A stretch of 64,000 nucleotides of DNA, from the NCBI GenBank assembly GCA_023387735.1, contig JAEWHP010000040.1, forward strand, positions 106,728 through 170,727. Direction: 5' to 3'. This stretch comes from Pseudomonadota bacterium. Lineage in GTDB: Bacteria > Pseudomonadota > Alphaproteobacteria > Rhizobiales > Xanthobacteraceae. The translations under genes were made by a program, and so were the position numbers. The notes beneath the pieces are model-generated. The model saw nothing but the letters and a program-made list of their open reading frames with translations, was not told where the DNA came from and did not search any database. Shown here piece after piece: positions 26,407 through 35,606 of this stretch (positions within the stretch are counted from its first letter, which is position 1; every line of letters begins with the position of its first letter).

Positions 26407-26667
26407 TCACGCGACGCGCTTCCAGACTTGCTTGCCGTGTGTGTGCGAACGGTTTGATGGATGTCCGAATTCAGGATCGCCGTCCGCGAGAAGCATCACC
26501 TCGACACAGTCGGCGTTCAGGCGCTCGTTGTCGACCAACCGTCCCGCAAGCACCCGCGCCTGAGATGGATCGTCCGTCTGGACGTCGACCCGGCGCTGCA
26601 GGCACTTGAAGCTATGGCCGTCGGAATTGCAGAGATCCTTGTAGAAGGAGACGCGATAGGTGTTCAT
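26407..26667 (-). CDS. Conserved small hypothetical protein
   Basis: The 86-residue product begins MNTYRVSFYKDLCNSDGH at ATG 26667, with GGAG 10-13 bases upstream. The frame extends further, but that part has no ribosome site. It contains a Cys-containing SDGHSFKCLQRRVDVQT segment and DCVEVMLLADGD, with no signal peptide or membrane helix. Similar short proteins are, from memory, widespread in Bradyrhizobium without known function. A fold of the small alpha/beta stress-protein kind is possible. The gene lies alone, facing the peptide ABC promoter. Confidence 0.65.
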   Translation of the reverse strand: MNTYRVSFYKDLCNSDGHSFKCLQRRVDVQTDDPSQARVLAGRLVDNERLNADCVEVMLLADGDPEFGHPSNRSHTHGKQVWKRVA

Positions 26668-26902
26668 CTTGCACTCCATCCTTCCGGCATGGCGCCGCAC
26701 GTTACTCCCGGTGCATCATGCCGGCCAGCCAGCAGTGCGTTCCGCCATACGATTTAATGTCTGATCCTGTAGGTGCAAAGCGCGATCCTGGATACCTGAT
26801 GGTGGTGTCCGGCGTTTCTCCAGGCGGCCAAAGGCGAGCGCGGCGCAATGGCGCGCCGCCACTGGTCAAATGTCATTCTATAAGAGTTGGGGATTAAATC
26901 CC

Positions 26903-26916
26903 TTGACGAGGATCAA
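26903..26916. promoter_or_regulatory. FNR/FixK-type box upstream of CHAD gene
   Basis: TTGACGAGGATCAA matches the TTGA-N6-TCAA core of CRP/FNR-family sites used by FixK2 in Bradyrhizobium (family knowledge). Its centre is about 60 bases before ATG 26970. If activation is at -40, transcription would begin near 26950. Confidence 0.6.
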
Positions 26917-26969
26917 ATTCGGCCCGTGCCGGGTTCGCTACGCTTGTTAATGGAAGGACAGCCAGCGAG

Positions 26970-27857
26970 ATGGGTACCCGCCCAACCAGAATGCCTGGCC
27001 GGAGCAAGGTCTCATCGACAAAGCTCGATTGCGCAACCGCGTTTCAGAAGATTGCGCGGGAATGCGTCGCGAGCATCAAGGCGCATCGGAGCGGCGCGCA
27101 TGCCGCGGACGCCGAGGCCGTGCATCAGATCCGCGTCGCGATCACGCGGCTGCGCGCCGCCGTGGCGTTCTTCGAGCCGATCGTGGTCGATACCGGCTGG
27201 CTCCGCCTGAAAAAGGAAATCGCGTGGCTGAATACCTCTCTCGGCGCAGCGCGCGATAGCGACGTCTCGGCGGAGTATACCAGCCGCAAGCGGTACCAGG
27301 CGTGGGCGGAACGCGAGATTGGCGACGATCTCGCCCGGCGCCGGGTGCGGGACCACCAACGGCTGCTCAAAAGCCTGCGTTCAAGCCGGTTCCAGCGCCT
27401 GATCGTGGCGATGGCGGACTGGATCGAGGGGGGATCCTGGCTGGTGCGATGGCAGCGGCGCGTGCGCCGCCATGACGCCCGGTCGCTGGACGCTTATTGC
27501 ACGCGCGAACTCAACCGCTGGCGCAAGCGGCTGATCCGCAAGGGGCGGGACCTTGAAAACCTCAGCGCTTCGCGCCGGCATCGATTGCGGATCAGGAGCA
27601 AGCGTTTCCGATACATGCTGGAGGCACTGACGGAGACGGTCGCGTTGCGCGGCCGTGGCGAACTGAAGCATCTGCGCGGGCCGGCGAAGCGGCTGCAGCG
27701 CGCCTTGGGCGATCACCGCGATATCGAGCGCCTTGCCGGTCTTGCCCGGCCAGGCGAGGGCGGCAAACAAAAGCCTCCACCGGGCTACCGCCATCGCAGG
27801 CAGAAGCTGATGGACGATGCGATCGAGGCCTATCGCAGCCTCAAGCAGGCGGGTTGA
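26970..27857 (+). CDS. CHAD-domain protein
   Basis: This is a 295-residue basic helical protein. The CHAD signature is the pair of His-rich repeats, AVHQIRVAITRLRAAVAFF near residue 52 and SRRHRLRIRSKRFRYMLEAL near residue 200. These His and Arg residues line a surface that binds polyphosphate (established for the family). Long Arg/Lys-rich helices fill the rest, with no membrane segment. The upstream FNR/FixK-type box at 26903 suggests induction under low oxygen. The universal stress protein that follows carries its own box. Confidence 0.9.
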   Translation: MGTRPTRMPGRSKVSSTKLDCATAFQKIARECVASIKAHRSGAHAADAEAVHQIRVAITRLRAAVAFFEPIVVDTGWLRLKKEIAWLNTSLGAARDSDVSAEYTSRKRYQAWAEREIGDDLARRRVRDHQRLLKSLRSSRFQRLIVAMADWIEGGSWLVRWQRRVRRHDARSLDAYCTRELNRWRKRLIRKGRDLENLSASRRHRLRIRSKRFRYMLEALTETVALRGRGELKHLRGPAKRLQRALGDHRDIERLAGLARPGEGGKQKPPPGYRHRRQKLMDDAIEAYRSLKQAG

Positions 27858-27899
27858 CGCCAGCCCCTCGCGGCGCGCGCCGTCGGCAATCTCCCGGGT

Positions 27900-27913
27900 T
27901 TGATGTGCATCAA
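27900..27913. promoter_or_regulatory. Perfect FNR/FixK-type box upstream of universal stress gene
   Basis: TTGATGTGCATCAA fits the extended consensus TTGAT-N4-ATCAA exactly. It is centred about 91 bases before ATG 27998, which leaves room for a 50-base leader if the site is at -40. It is the best oxygen-control signal seen in the window. Confidence 0.75.
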
Positions 27914-27997
27914 GCTTGACTGCGAAACCGTCGGTTACGCTGGACGCAATAGGCCGGGGCGCGGCGCGCATCCCGCCATATGTCTGGGAGAACGACG

Positions 27998-28831
27998 ATG
28001 TTCAGGAATATTCTGGTTCATCTTCCTTCGGAGCGTCCAGTCAGGCCGGTGGTCGACCTCGCCATCGCCCTGAGCGCCGCGCGACGGTCGCATCTCGATG
28101 CCGTGGCCGCCGGCTATGAATCGATGGGCACGATCGGGATGGTGGCGGAGGGCGGCGGCGCCGCCGTCGCCGCCGTGATGGGAGACGAACAGGAGCGCGC
28201 CCTGGAACGCGCAAACGCCGCGATTTCCGTGTTCGAGATCGAAGCCAAGCTCGCCAAGATCGCCTACGGCGTCCGCTCCTTCGCGGCAGTTCCGGCCGAA
28301 GCCGGGCAGACCTTGGCAACGCTTGCCAGGCTTTACGACATGACGATCGTGCTGCAGCCGGATTCCTCGAACTCCAGCTACGACAACTACATTCCGCAGG
28401 AGATTCTGTTCAATTCCGGCGGACCCATGCTGATGGTTCCCTATATCCACAAGGGGCCGCTCGATGCCCAGCATGTCGGGATTGCCTGGGACGGCAGCCG
28501 TCTTGCCGCGCGGGCGTGGCGGGATGCGTTGCCGTTCCTGATGGGCGCCAAGGCCGTGACCGTGATTGCGGTCAACGAAGAGGCCAGCGAGGCATCCTCG
28601 GACCGGCTCGTCAGCCACCTGACCCGGCGTGGCATCGCGGCGCGGGTCCAGCGCCTGACCACGGATCGCGGCGATGTCCAGGGCGCCATTCTGTCGATTG
28701 CGGCCGAAAGCAATATCGGCCTCCTGGTCATGGGCGGATACGGCCATTCGCGGTTGCACGAGCGAATTCTCGGGGGCGTCACGCGCAGCATGTTCGACGC
28801 CATGACCGTGCCGGTGCTGATGTCGCACTGA
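27998..28831 (+). CDS. Universal stress protein (tandem UspA domain)
   Basis: The 277-residue product starts at ATG 27998, with GGGAGAACGACG upstream. It has two Usp-like halves. The first begins MFRNILVHLPSER. The second, from about residue 155, reads VGIAWDGSRLAARAWRDAL and ends with the ATP-binding signature GLLVMGGYGHSRLHERILGG followed by TVPVLMSH. Usp proteins of this build help cells survive starvation and oxygen limitation, and many in Bradyrhizobium belong to the FixK2 regulon (family knowledge). The box at 27900 supports that here. Confidence 0.92.
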   Translation: MFRNILVHLPSERPVRPVVDLAIALSAARRSHLDAVAAGYESMGTIGMVAEGGGAAVAAVMGDEQERALERANAAISVFEIEAKLAKIAYGVRSFAAVPAEAGQTLATLARLYDMTIVLQPDSSNSSYDNYIPQEILFNSGGPMLMVPYIHKGPLDAQHVGIAWDGSRLAARAWRDALPFLMGAKAVTVIAVNEEASEASSDRLVSHLTRRGIAARVQRLTTDRGDVQGAILSIAAESNIGLLVMGGYGHSRLHERILGGVTRSMFDAMTVPVLMSH

Positions 28832-29038
28832 GCTTCGAGTTCTGAATTCCAACTCGCGGCAGCGTCTCATTGCGCTGCGCAATCGGGTGGATGCGGATAC
28901 CGGTTCTGGAAAAGCTCGCGGCTGTAAACTCCCTCTGAAGTTTGTTGGCTCGCGAAGCCAAAAAGCGCGGCGTGCCAACCAACTGAAACCTGTGATAGCT
29001 TTCCCCTTGAACGGCTCCGGTTCATCGGGAGAGTGTCG

Positions 29039-29881
29039 ATGAGAACCATCACGGCGTCGGCGGCGCGCAGGCTCGGCAGATTCCTGACCAGGGACTTCCG
29101 CGAATTTTTCGGGCCAGCGCAAGACGATATGGCGGAACGCCTCGGTTCGCTCGCCCGGATCACCATCGAATGCATCGGACAGAGCGACGCTCTCTATCAC
29201 AACTATGAGCATACGTGGCTGGTGACGATGGCCGGCCGCGACATATTGCAGGGCTTGCGGATGTCGCGCGGCATCCAGCCGGCCGACTACACCCATCTCA
29301 TCGTTGCCTGCCTGCTGCACGACATCGGCTATGTTCGCGGCATATTGAGCGGCGACAGCAGCGACGAGTTCGTCGTCAATGAAGACGGGCTGAAGGTTAC
29401 GTTGCCGCGCGGCGCGTCGGATGCAGCGCTGATGCCCTACCATGTCGACCGTTCGAAGCTGTTTGCCATGGAGCGGCTTGGCAGTTCGTCGGTGATGGAC
29501 GTCGCGCGCATCGTCGAAGCGATCGAATATACCCGCTTTCCCCCATCGCCCGAGAGGAGGCCGACGGAGACAAACATACCGCGGCTGGTGCAAGCCGCAG
29601 ACCTGATCGGGCAATTGGGCGATCCGATGTACCCAAGAAAGGTCAACGCTCTGTTTTACGAGTTTGAAGAAACCGGCAGGAACCGCCAGCTCGGCTATTC
29701 ATCGCCGGCAGATCTCGTGGAGAAGTATCCGGACTTTTACTGGAACAGCGTTTCGGAGCATCTCGACGAGGCCATCAAGTACCTGAACCTGACCGCGTCC
29801 GGCCGGCAATGGATTGCCAACCTTCACCACCATCTGTTGTGTGCGGAAAATGCCCAGCGCCTGATGGGTCCGCAGCACTGA
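29039..29881 (+). CDS. HD-domain metal-dependent phosphohydrolase-like protein
   Basis: The product has about 280 residues. ATG 29039 follows GGGAGAG at good spacing, and GTG 29033 is an alternative. HD-domain ligands are visible as LYHNYEHTWLVT near residue 60 and LLHDIGYVRG near residue 101. Other HD proteins act on nucleotides or cyclic dinucleotides, but the substrate here is unknown. The gene follows the universal stress gene after 207 bases. The DUF2889 gene lies on the opposite strand 13 bases past its stop. Confidence 0.85.
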   Translation: MRTITASAARRLGRFLTRDFREFFGPAQDDMAERLGSLARITIECIGQSDALYHNYEHTWLVTMAGRDILQGLRMSRGIQPADYTHLIVACLLHDIGYVRGILSGDSSDEFVVNEDGLKVTLPRGASDAALMPYHVDRSKLFAMERLGSSSVMDVARIVEAIEYTRFPPSPERRPTETNIPRLVQAADLIGQLGDPMYPRKVNALFYEFEETGRNRQLGYSSPADLVEKYPDFYWNSVSEHLDEAIKYLNLTASGRQWIANLHHHLLCAENAQRLMGPQH

Positions 29882-29894
29882 CAGGCGCTGCCTC

Positions 29895-30482
29895 CTAATC
29901 CTCTGCAACCGGCTTGGTCGCGAACTGCGGGAACATCGCCGCGACGATCGGCCCGTCGGTGCGCCAGGAATGGCAGCCGCCGATAAAGAATGGCTGATGG
30001 CCGAGGCGCTGCTGGTCCTCCAGCGAATCACGGCCCTCCGGCTCCTTGCCGTGGGACATGGTTTGGAACAGCGTGGTCACGGCGGGGCCGAGCAATTCCA
30101 TCAGGTGCGTGCAGGTCTCCAGCCGGCCGATCTTGCGCCGCACCAGTTCCCGCCAGCCCGACCCGATGCGTTCGCCGATCAGACGCTGCAGGATCGGTTC
30201 GACCTGGATGCAGGTGGGATAGGGCGTCGCGCGCAGCATCGCTTCCGCCTCGCGAACGGTCATGCTGTCGTCGATCGCGAGCCTCAGGCCGATGTCGTGC
30301 ACGGGATCGCCCGGCTTGAGTTCGTCGCGAAAGCGGCTGGCCGGCTGCAGGAACGGCTTGATGTCGCGCAGCCACGCCTCGACTTCCCAAAGCCCGTCGT
30401 CCCGCAGATAGCCGGTGCATTCGACCGAACGCGTATGCATGTGACGGCGGTGGGGCGTCCTGACAGAGTCTTCCAGAGGCAT
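29895..30482 (-). CDS. DUF2889 domain-containing protein
   Basis: The 195-residue soluble protein has family words such as RHMHTRSVECTGYLRDDGLW at the N-terminus and DDSMTVREAEAMLRATPYP. A Cys/His cluster follows in GRLETCTHLMELLG and FFIGGCHSWRTDGP. This matches DUF2889 as I know it. A metal-binding or hydrolase function has not been shown. The gene is on the minus strand, with the quinone oxidoreductase gene ending 41 bases upstream in the same direction. Confidence 0.82.
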   Translation of the reverse strand: MPLEDSVRTPHRRHMHTRSVECTGYLRDDGLWEVEAWLRDIKPFLQPASRFRDELKPGDPVHDIGLRLAIDDSMTVREAEAMLRATPYPTCIQVEPILQRLIGERIGSGWRELVRRKIGRLETCTHLMELLGPAVTTLFQTMSHGKEPEGRDSLEDQQRLGHQPFFIGGCHSWRTDGPIVAAMFPQFATKPVAED

Positions 30483-30523
30483 CAGTTAATCCTGTTGCAG
30501 TACGGCGGGCGGGCTGGGTCGCT

Positions 30524-31501
30524 TCAGCCGAATTTGACGATCATCTTCCCAAGCGCCGACCGCGACTGCATGGTCTTGAAGGCCTCGCGGAAATTCTCGA
30601 ACGGCACCACCTTGCCGACGACCGGCGTCAGCTTGCCGGAGGCGAGCCAGTCGAACAGTTGTGCGATCAGGCGGGCATGGGTCTCCGGCTCGCGCTTCTG
30701 GATCTGGGCGAGGTCAACGCCCAGCAGCGCGCCGCCCTTGAGCAGGGGCAGGTTGAACGCCAGCGCCGGAATGGTGCCCGAGGCGAACCCGACCACGAGA
30801 TGGCGGCCGCGCCAGGCGATCGAACGAAAGGCCTGCAGCGCCACTTCGCCACCGACAGGATCGAAAACCACGTCGGGCCCATGCCCGCCAGTCATTGTCT
30901 TGAGCGTCTCCCGCCAGTTCGCCTGGGTGTAGTCGATGGTCTCGTCGGCGCCGAACTGCACCGCGAAGTCACGCTTTTCCTGGGTAGACGCTGCGGCGAT
31001 CACCCGCGCGCCCATCAGCTTGCCGATTTGAACGGCGGCGATGCCGACGCCGCCCGCAGCCCCCAGCACCAGCAGGATCTCGCCGGACCGAAGCGAGGCG
31101 CGGGCGTCGAGCGCGTAAAGCCCGGTCAGGTAATTGGCCTGAAACGACGCGCCGGCTTCGAACGGCACCTGCGCCGGCAGGTTCTTGAGCGCGGCAGATG
31201 GAACTGAAATGTATTCAGCGAGCGCGCCAGAGCGTGTCATACCGATGACGGGCATTCCCGGCTTGAATGCGGTGACATCGCTGGCTACGGCATCGACCAC
31301 GCCGGCAAATTCGGTCCCCGGCACGAACGGCAGCGGGTCCTTGGTCTGGTAAAGTCCCTGGACCTTCAGGCCGTCGACGAAGCCGACTGCCGCGGCGCCG
31401 ATCCTGACGCGGACCTCGCCTTTGGAGACCTCCGGCAGGTTCATTTCCTTGATCGAGATGCCGTCGATCGAATCGTAGTTCTCGACAACAACGGCTTTCA
31501 T
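30524..31501 (-). CDS. NADPH:quinone reductase / zinc-independent alcohol-dehydrogenase-like (QOR) protein
   Basis: The product has 325 residues from ATG 31501, which follows GAGAGAAACGAC. An MDR fold is evident: MKAVVVENYDSIDG start, GTEFAGVVDAVA near residue 60, the NADPH-binding Rossmann motif GAAGGVGIAAVQIGKL near residue 142, and DVVFDPVGG. No Cys or His zinc cluster is present, so it belongs to the quinone-oxidoreductase branch. It should reduce quinones or enones with NADPH. It follows the luciferase-like monooxygenase gene by 76 bases on the same strand. Confidence 0.9.
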   Translation of the reverse strand: MKAVVVENYDSIDGISIKEMNLPEVSKGEVRVRIGAAAVGFVDGLKVQGLYQTKDPLPFVPGTEFAGVVDAVASDVTAFKPGMPVIGMTRSGALAEYISVPSAALKNLPAQVPFEAGASFQANYLTGLYALDARASLRSGEILLVLGAAGGVGIAAVQIGKLMGARVIAAASTQEKRDFAVQFGADETIDYTQANWRETLKTMTGGHGPDVVFDPVGGEVALQAFRSIAWRGRHLVVGFASGTIPALAFNLPLLKGGALLGVDLAQIQKREPETHARLIAQLFDWLASGKLTPVVGKVVPFENFREAFKTMQSRSALGKMIVKFG

Positions 31502-31577
31502 GTCGTTTCTCTCATGAGCTTCTTCGTGCTGCGCCAAAGCCTTGGGCCGGCGCGTTCTTCTGGATTCTCAAACTGGA

Positions 31578-32651
31578 TTACTCGGCGGCTTCGGCCTGCT
31601 GGTCGATCTCGAGCGCCCCGGCCTTGATCAAAGGAATCAGGTCGCGTCCGATCGCCATCGTGTCATGCGGGTTCTCAAAGCCGCGCAGCAGGAACGAGTG
31701 AATCCCGAGCCGGTAATACTCCAGCACCGCCGCCGCGATCTGCTCCGGCGTGCCGACTAGGCACGACGTATTGCCCGGTGCGCCGGTGGCGCGGGCGATC
31801 CCCATCCACAGCCGCTCGTCATGGACGTCGCCGCGCGCGGCATAGCCGAGCAGTCGTTCGGCCGAGGTGTTGGTCGGCTGCGGCGCGGCTCCGGTTTTCC
31901 GCTCCACGTCGGCCAGGAGCGCGTTCGCCTTGTCCCAGGCAGCCCCCTCGGTATCCGCCATGATCGGACGCAGCGACATGTTGAAGCCGACCCGGCGTCC
32001 GAACGCCGAGGCGCGCCGCCGGAAATCCTGCACCCGGTCCTGCGTCTCCTTGAGCGGCTCGCCGAAGATCGCGAACACGTCGCAATATTGTGCGCCCATT
32101 TCCAGCGCGCCGTCCGACGAGCCGCCGAAGAACAGCGGCGGGAAGGGTTTTTGGAACGGCTTGATGTCGGTGTAGCCGCCACCGAGGCGGTAGAATTCGC
32201 CGTGGTGATCGATCGGGCCATCGCTGGTCCAGAGTTTTCGCATCACGTCGAGATATTCGCCGGCGCGCCGGTAGCGGTCGGCCTTCGGCAGGAAGTCGCC
32301 TTCGCTGGCCTGATCCTGGTCACTGGTGCCGGCAATGACATGCAGCGACATGCGCCCCTGCGTCAGCTGGTCGAAGGTCGCGATCTGACGCGCCGCCAGC
32401 GCAGGCGCCACCGAGCCCGGCCGGTGCGCGATCAGGAACCTGATCCGCTCGGTATGATCAGCCGCATAAAGCGCGATCGCGAAGCCTTCGGCGGCGGAAG
32501 CATAATAGCCGACCAGAACGGAATCGTAGTTCCACTGCTCATGCAGGCGGGTGAAATCGATGACCCACTGCCGTGAGATCTGTCCCTTGATCAGGTGAAC
32601 CGCGACGCCTTCCTGCTGGGTGCCGATCATCCCGATGATTTTGGCTGGCAT
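31578..32651 (-). CDS. LLM-class flavin-dependent monooxygenase (SsuD-like)
   Basis: This is a 357-residue luciferase-like TIM-barrel protein. Family words are LIAHRPGSVAPALAARQIAT, DQLTQGRMSLHVIAGTSD, KADRYRRAGEYLDVMRKLW and FFGGSSDGALEMGA, all typical of alkanesulfonate monooxygenases. Such enzymes need a separate FMN reductase to oxidise sulfonates or other C-S or C-N compounds. No reductase or sulfonate transporter lies beside it. The distant isochorismatase-like hydrolase and permease at 37661-40023 make a Rut-like role conceivable but unsupported. Confidence 0.9.
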   Translation of the reverse strand: MPAKIIGMIGTQQEGVAVHLIKGQISRQWVIDFTRLHEQWNYDSVLVGYYASAAEGFAIALYAADHTERIRFLIAHRPGSVAPALAARQIATFDQLTQGRMSLHVIAGTSDQDQASEGDFLPKADRYRRAGEYLDVMRKLWTSDGPIDHHGEFYRLGGGYTDIKPFQKPFPPLFFGGSSDGALEMGAQYCDVFAIFGEPLKETQDRVQDFRRRASAFGRRVGFNMSLRPIMADTEGAAWDKANALLADVERKTGAAPQPTNTSAERLLGYAARGDVHDERLWMGIARATGAPGNTSCLVGTPEQIAAAVLEYYRLGIHSFLLRGFENPHDTMAIGRDLIPLIKAGALEIDQQAEAAE

Positions 32652-32880
32652 GGGTGTTTCCTGAGGTCTCTTGGTGCTTGACTGGAATCAAACGCGTAAC
32701 ATCCGGGGAAAGCAAGCTTTTAGGGTCTGCCGGCGCCGCATGCCCAGGGCGCGCTGCGCAAGGGTATTGCGGCTCGCCAAATGTGGCGCCTTCCGCTGGA
32801 ATGGCCCTTGCCTCGATCAATCCCGGCTGCAATGGATACGGCCAAACCACTTCAACAAATCCACCCAGAAGAAGAGTCCG

Positions 32881-33294
32881 ATGAGCCAACTGATTGTCCG
32901 CGCGGGCGAATTCACCTTTCAAGCGCGTTTTGAAGAGGCGCTGGCGCCAAAGACCGTGGCCGCCTTTCGCAAGGCGATGCCGTTCGAGAGCCAGGCGATC
33001 CATGTCCGCTGGAGCGGCGAGGGGGTCTGGATGCCGCTCGGCGATCTCGATTTCGGGGTCTCCTACGAGAACCACACCAGCTACCCCGCGCCGGGCCAGA
33101 TCATTCTCTACCCCGGCGGCATCAGCGAGACCGAGATCCTGCTCGCCTATGGCGGCGTTCATTTCGCCAGCAAGATGGGCCAGCTCGCCGGCAACCACTT
33201 CATCACCCTGACCTCGGGGCTGGAGAACCTGACCGCGTTCGGCAAGACCGTGCTGTGGAAGGGCGCGCAGAAGATCCGCTTCGAGGAGGTCTAG
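32881..33294 (+). CDS. DUF3830 (cyclophilin-like) protein
   Basis: The 137-residue product begins MSQLIVRAGEFTF at ATG 32881, with AGAAGAAGAG upstream, a good ribosome site. Later words are WMPLGDLDFGV, YPAPGQIILYPGGISETEIL and FASKMGQLAGNHF. This is the DUF3830 family with a cyclophilin-like barrel. Members sit beside ureide, purine or hydantoin genes from memory, and here allantoinase follows after a single base. A role as an accessory or binding protein in ureide handling is likely but inferred. Confidence 0.82.
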   Translation: MSQLIVRAGEFTFQARFEEALAPKTVAAFRKAMPFESQAIHVRWSGEGVWMPLGDLDFGVSYENHTSYPAPGQIILYPGGISETEILLAYGGVHFASKMGQLAGNHFITLTSGLENLTAFGKTVLWKGAQKIRFEEV

Positions 33295-33295
33295 C

Positions 33296-34234
33296 GTGGC
33301 CGGCGCCGGCTACCCCCGCGACCTCCGCGGCTACGGCCGCAACCCGCCGGATCCGCGCTGGCCCGGCAACGCGCGCGTCGCGGTGCAGTTCGTGGTGAAC
33401 TTCGAGGAGGGCGGCGAGAACAATATCCTGCACGGAGACCGCGCCTCGGAGGCATTTTTGTCGGACGTGCTGGGTGCGCAGCCCTGGCCCGGCCAGCGCC
33501 ATGCCAATATCGAATCGATGTTCGAATATGGCTCGCGGGCCGGCTTCTGGCGGCTGTGGCGAATGTTCACCGAACGCAATCTGCCGGCCACGGTGTTTGG
33601 CGTGGCGACGGCGTTGCAGCGAAATCCGGATGCCGTCGCGGCCATGAAGGAGGCCGGCTGGGACATCGCCAGCCATAGCCTGAAATGGATCGAACACAAG
33701 GACATGTCGGAGGCGCAGGAGCGAGCCGAGATCGCCGAAGCAATCCGCGTTCACATCGCGGCTACCGGCGAGCGTCCGCATGGTTGGTACACCGGACGCT
33801 CCTCGATCAACACGCTGCGGCTGCTGATGGAGACCGGCGGCTTGCTCTATCTCTGCGACTCCTATGCCGATGACCTGCCTTACTGGATCAAGTCGCCCGG
33901 GTTGAAGCCGCATCTGGTCATTCCCTATACGCTGGATGCCAACGATATGCGTTTTGTGAACGCGCAGGGCTTCGGCGGTGGCGACGAGTTCTTCACCTAC
34001 CTCAAGGACAGTTTTGACGTTCTTTACGCCGAAGGTGCGACGGCGCCAAAGATGATGTCGGTCGGCCTGCACTGCCGGGTGGTCGGCCGGCCCGGTCGCG
34101 CCGCGTCGCTGATGCGCTTTCTCGACTACATCGGAAAGCACGAGCGCGTCTGGGTGCCAACGCGGCTGCAGATCGCGCAGCACTGGCACGCCAATCTCGG
34201 CCATCTAGCCGACGACGCTTTCGATATTGGATGA
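33296..34234 (+). CDS. puuE: Allantoinase, polysaccharide-deacetylase type (PuuE)
   Basis: This is a 312-residue member of the PuuE branch, starting at GTG 33296 one base after the DUF3830 stop (TAGCGTG). Signature blocks are YPRDLRGYGRNPPDPRWPGN, FVVNFEEGGENNILHGD, SMFEYGSRAGFWRLWRMF and GWYTGRSSINTLRLLME. The late LVIPYTLDANDMRF and SVGLHCRVVGRPGR are also present. It hydrolyses allantoin to allantoate without the metal cluster of classical allantoinases. The next gene is an allantoate amidohydrolase, so the two catalyse consecutive steps of purine ureide degradation. Confidence 0.93.
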   Translation: MAGAGYPRDLRGYGRNPPDPRWPGNARVAVQFVVNFEEGGENNILHGDRASEAFLSDVLGAQPWPGQRHANIESMFEYGSRAGFWRLWRMFTERNLPATVFGVATALQRNPDAVAAMKEAGWDIASHSLKWIEHKDMSEAQERAEIAEAIRVHIAATGERPHGWYTGRSSINTLRLLMETGGLLYLCDSYADDLPYWIKSPGLKPHLVIPYTLDANDMRFVNAQGFGGGDEFFTYLKDSFDVLYAEGATAPKMMSVGLHCRVVGRPGRAASLMRFLDYIGKHERVWVPTRLQIAQHWHANLGHLADDAFDIG

Positions 34235-34238
34235 GCCA

Positions 34239-35465
34239 ATGCTCGGCGCCGAGATCGTAAGCCGGATCGAACAGCTCGGGACGATTTCCGAGACCGCCGA
34301 CAATCTGACGCGAATCTTCCTGTCGCCGGAACACCGCACGGCGGCCGATCTCCTGATGTCGTGGATGCGCGACGCCGGCATGACCGCGCGTCTCGATGCG
34401 ATCGGCAATGTCTGCGGCCGCTATGAGGGCGAGCGGCCGGGGTTGCCGTGCCTGATGCTGGGCTCGCATTACGATACGGTACGCGATGCCGGCAAATGGG
34501 ACGGACCGCTCGGGGTGATCACGGCGATTGCCTGCGTTGCCGACCTCGACCGGCGGGGCGTGCGACTGCCGTTCGCGGTGGAAGTCATTGGCTTTGCCGA
34601 CGAGGAGGGCGTCCGGTTCGCCTCGACTCTGCTCGGCAGCCGGGCGATCGCGGGCACCTTCGACGAAGCCGTCCTCAACGCCCGCGACCGCGACGGCTTG
34701 TCGATGCGCGAGGCGATGCGGCAGTTCGGGCTCGACCCCGATCATGTCGGCGCTGCTGCGCGCACGTGTCGCGAACTGCTTGCCTATGTCGAACTGCATA
34801 TCGAGCAGGGGCCGGTGCTCGAGCAGCAAAGCGTTCCCGTCGGCGTGGTGACGGCGATCTCAGGCGCGACGCGGCTCGCGGCAAATCTCACCGGTATGGC
34901 CGGCCATGCAGGCACCGTGCCGATGGCGCTGCGCCGCGATGCGCTGGCGGGCGCCGCGGAATGCATCGTGGCGGTCGAGGAATTCTGCAAGGCGGACGAT
35001 TCCGGCCTGGTCGGCACCGTCGGCGCCATCAGCGCCATGCCTGGCGCCACCAATGTCATCCCCGGCCTTGTGTCGTTCACGCTGGATATTCGTGCGCCGA
35101 CGGACAGGCACCGCAAGCTTGCGGTGGCCGACATCGTGCGGCGGATCGAGGCGATCGCGAAGCGGCGCGAACTGGCGCTGCAGATCGACGTCACTCACGA
35201 AAACCGCACCGTGCCCTGCGCGCCGTGGCTGAAGGCGCAGGTCGCGGAAGCCGTCGCAGCCGAAGGCTATGGCGTGTTCGAGCTGCCGAGCGGCGCCGGC
35301 CATGACGGCATGGCGATGATCGACATATCAGACGTCGCGATGCTGTTCGTCCGCTGCCGCGGCGGCATCAGTCATAACCCTGCCGAACATGTCGAAATCG
35401 CCGACGCCGATGCCGGCGCGCGCGTGCTGCTGCGGCTGATCGAGAATTTCAGGCCGAAAAATTAA
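34239..35465 (+). CDS. allC: Allantoate amidohydrolase (M20 family)
   Basis: The product has 408 residues from ATG 34239, with GGATGAG just before it. TTG 34227 would add four residues. M20 metal ligands are visible: GSHYDTVRDAGKWDGPLGV (His and bridging Asp), EVIGFADEEGVRF (Glu pair), ELHIEQGPVLE, and the late HNPAEHVEI. The ligand pattern and length fit allantoate amidohydrolases and N-carbamoyl amidases. Directly after PuuE, the allantoate role is preferred. It begins 5 bases after the puuE stop, so the operon is tight. Confidence 0.9.
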   Translation: MLGAEIVSRIEQLGTISETADNLTRIFLSPEHRTAADLLMSWMRDAGMTARLDAIGNVCGRYEGERPGLPCLMLGSHYDTVRDAGKWDGPLGVITAIACVADLDRRGVRLPFAVEVIGFADEEGVRFASTLLGSRAIAGTFDEAVLNARDRDGLSMREAMRQFGLDPDHVGAAARTCRELLAYVELHIEQGPVLEQQSVPVGVVTAISGATRLAANLTGMAGHAGTVPMALRRDALAGAAECIVAVEEFCKADDSGLVGTVGAISAMPGATNVIPGLVSFTLDIRAPTDRHRKLAVADIVRRIEAIAKRRELALQIDVTHENRTVPCAPWLKAQVAEAVAAEGYGVFELPSGAGHDGMAMIDISDVAMLFVRCRGGISHNPAEHVEIADADAGARVLLRLIENFRPKN

Positions 35466-35606
35466 ACGGTAAGCAGTCGCTCTCGTTATCGAGCTGTCCG
35501 CTCGCACATAGCCGTGCGCTTTGTGACGGCGTGATGACATTGCCTGTCATTTCGTTGCGTGACGAATCGATGATGTTCGGAGTAGCAACCCGTGCGTCCG
35601 AAACAC

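Noticed and set aside
29018..29026. TGAAC/GTTCA inverted repeat before the HD gene as a FixK box
   Set aside because: It lacks the TTGA-N6-TCAA core.
31624..31633. TTGATCAA resembling an FNR half-site pair
   Set aside because: There is no N4-6 spacer, and it lies inside the luciferase-like monooxygenase coding region.
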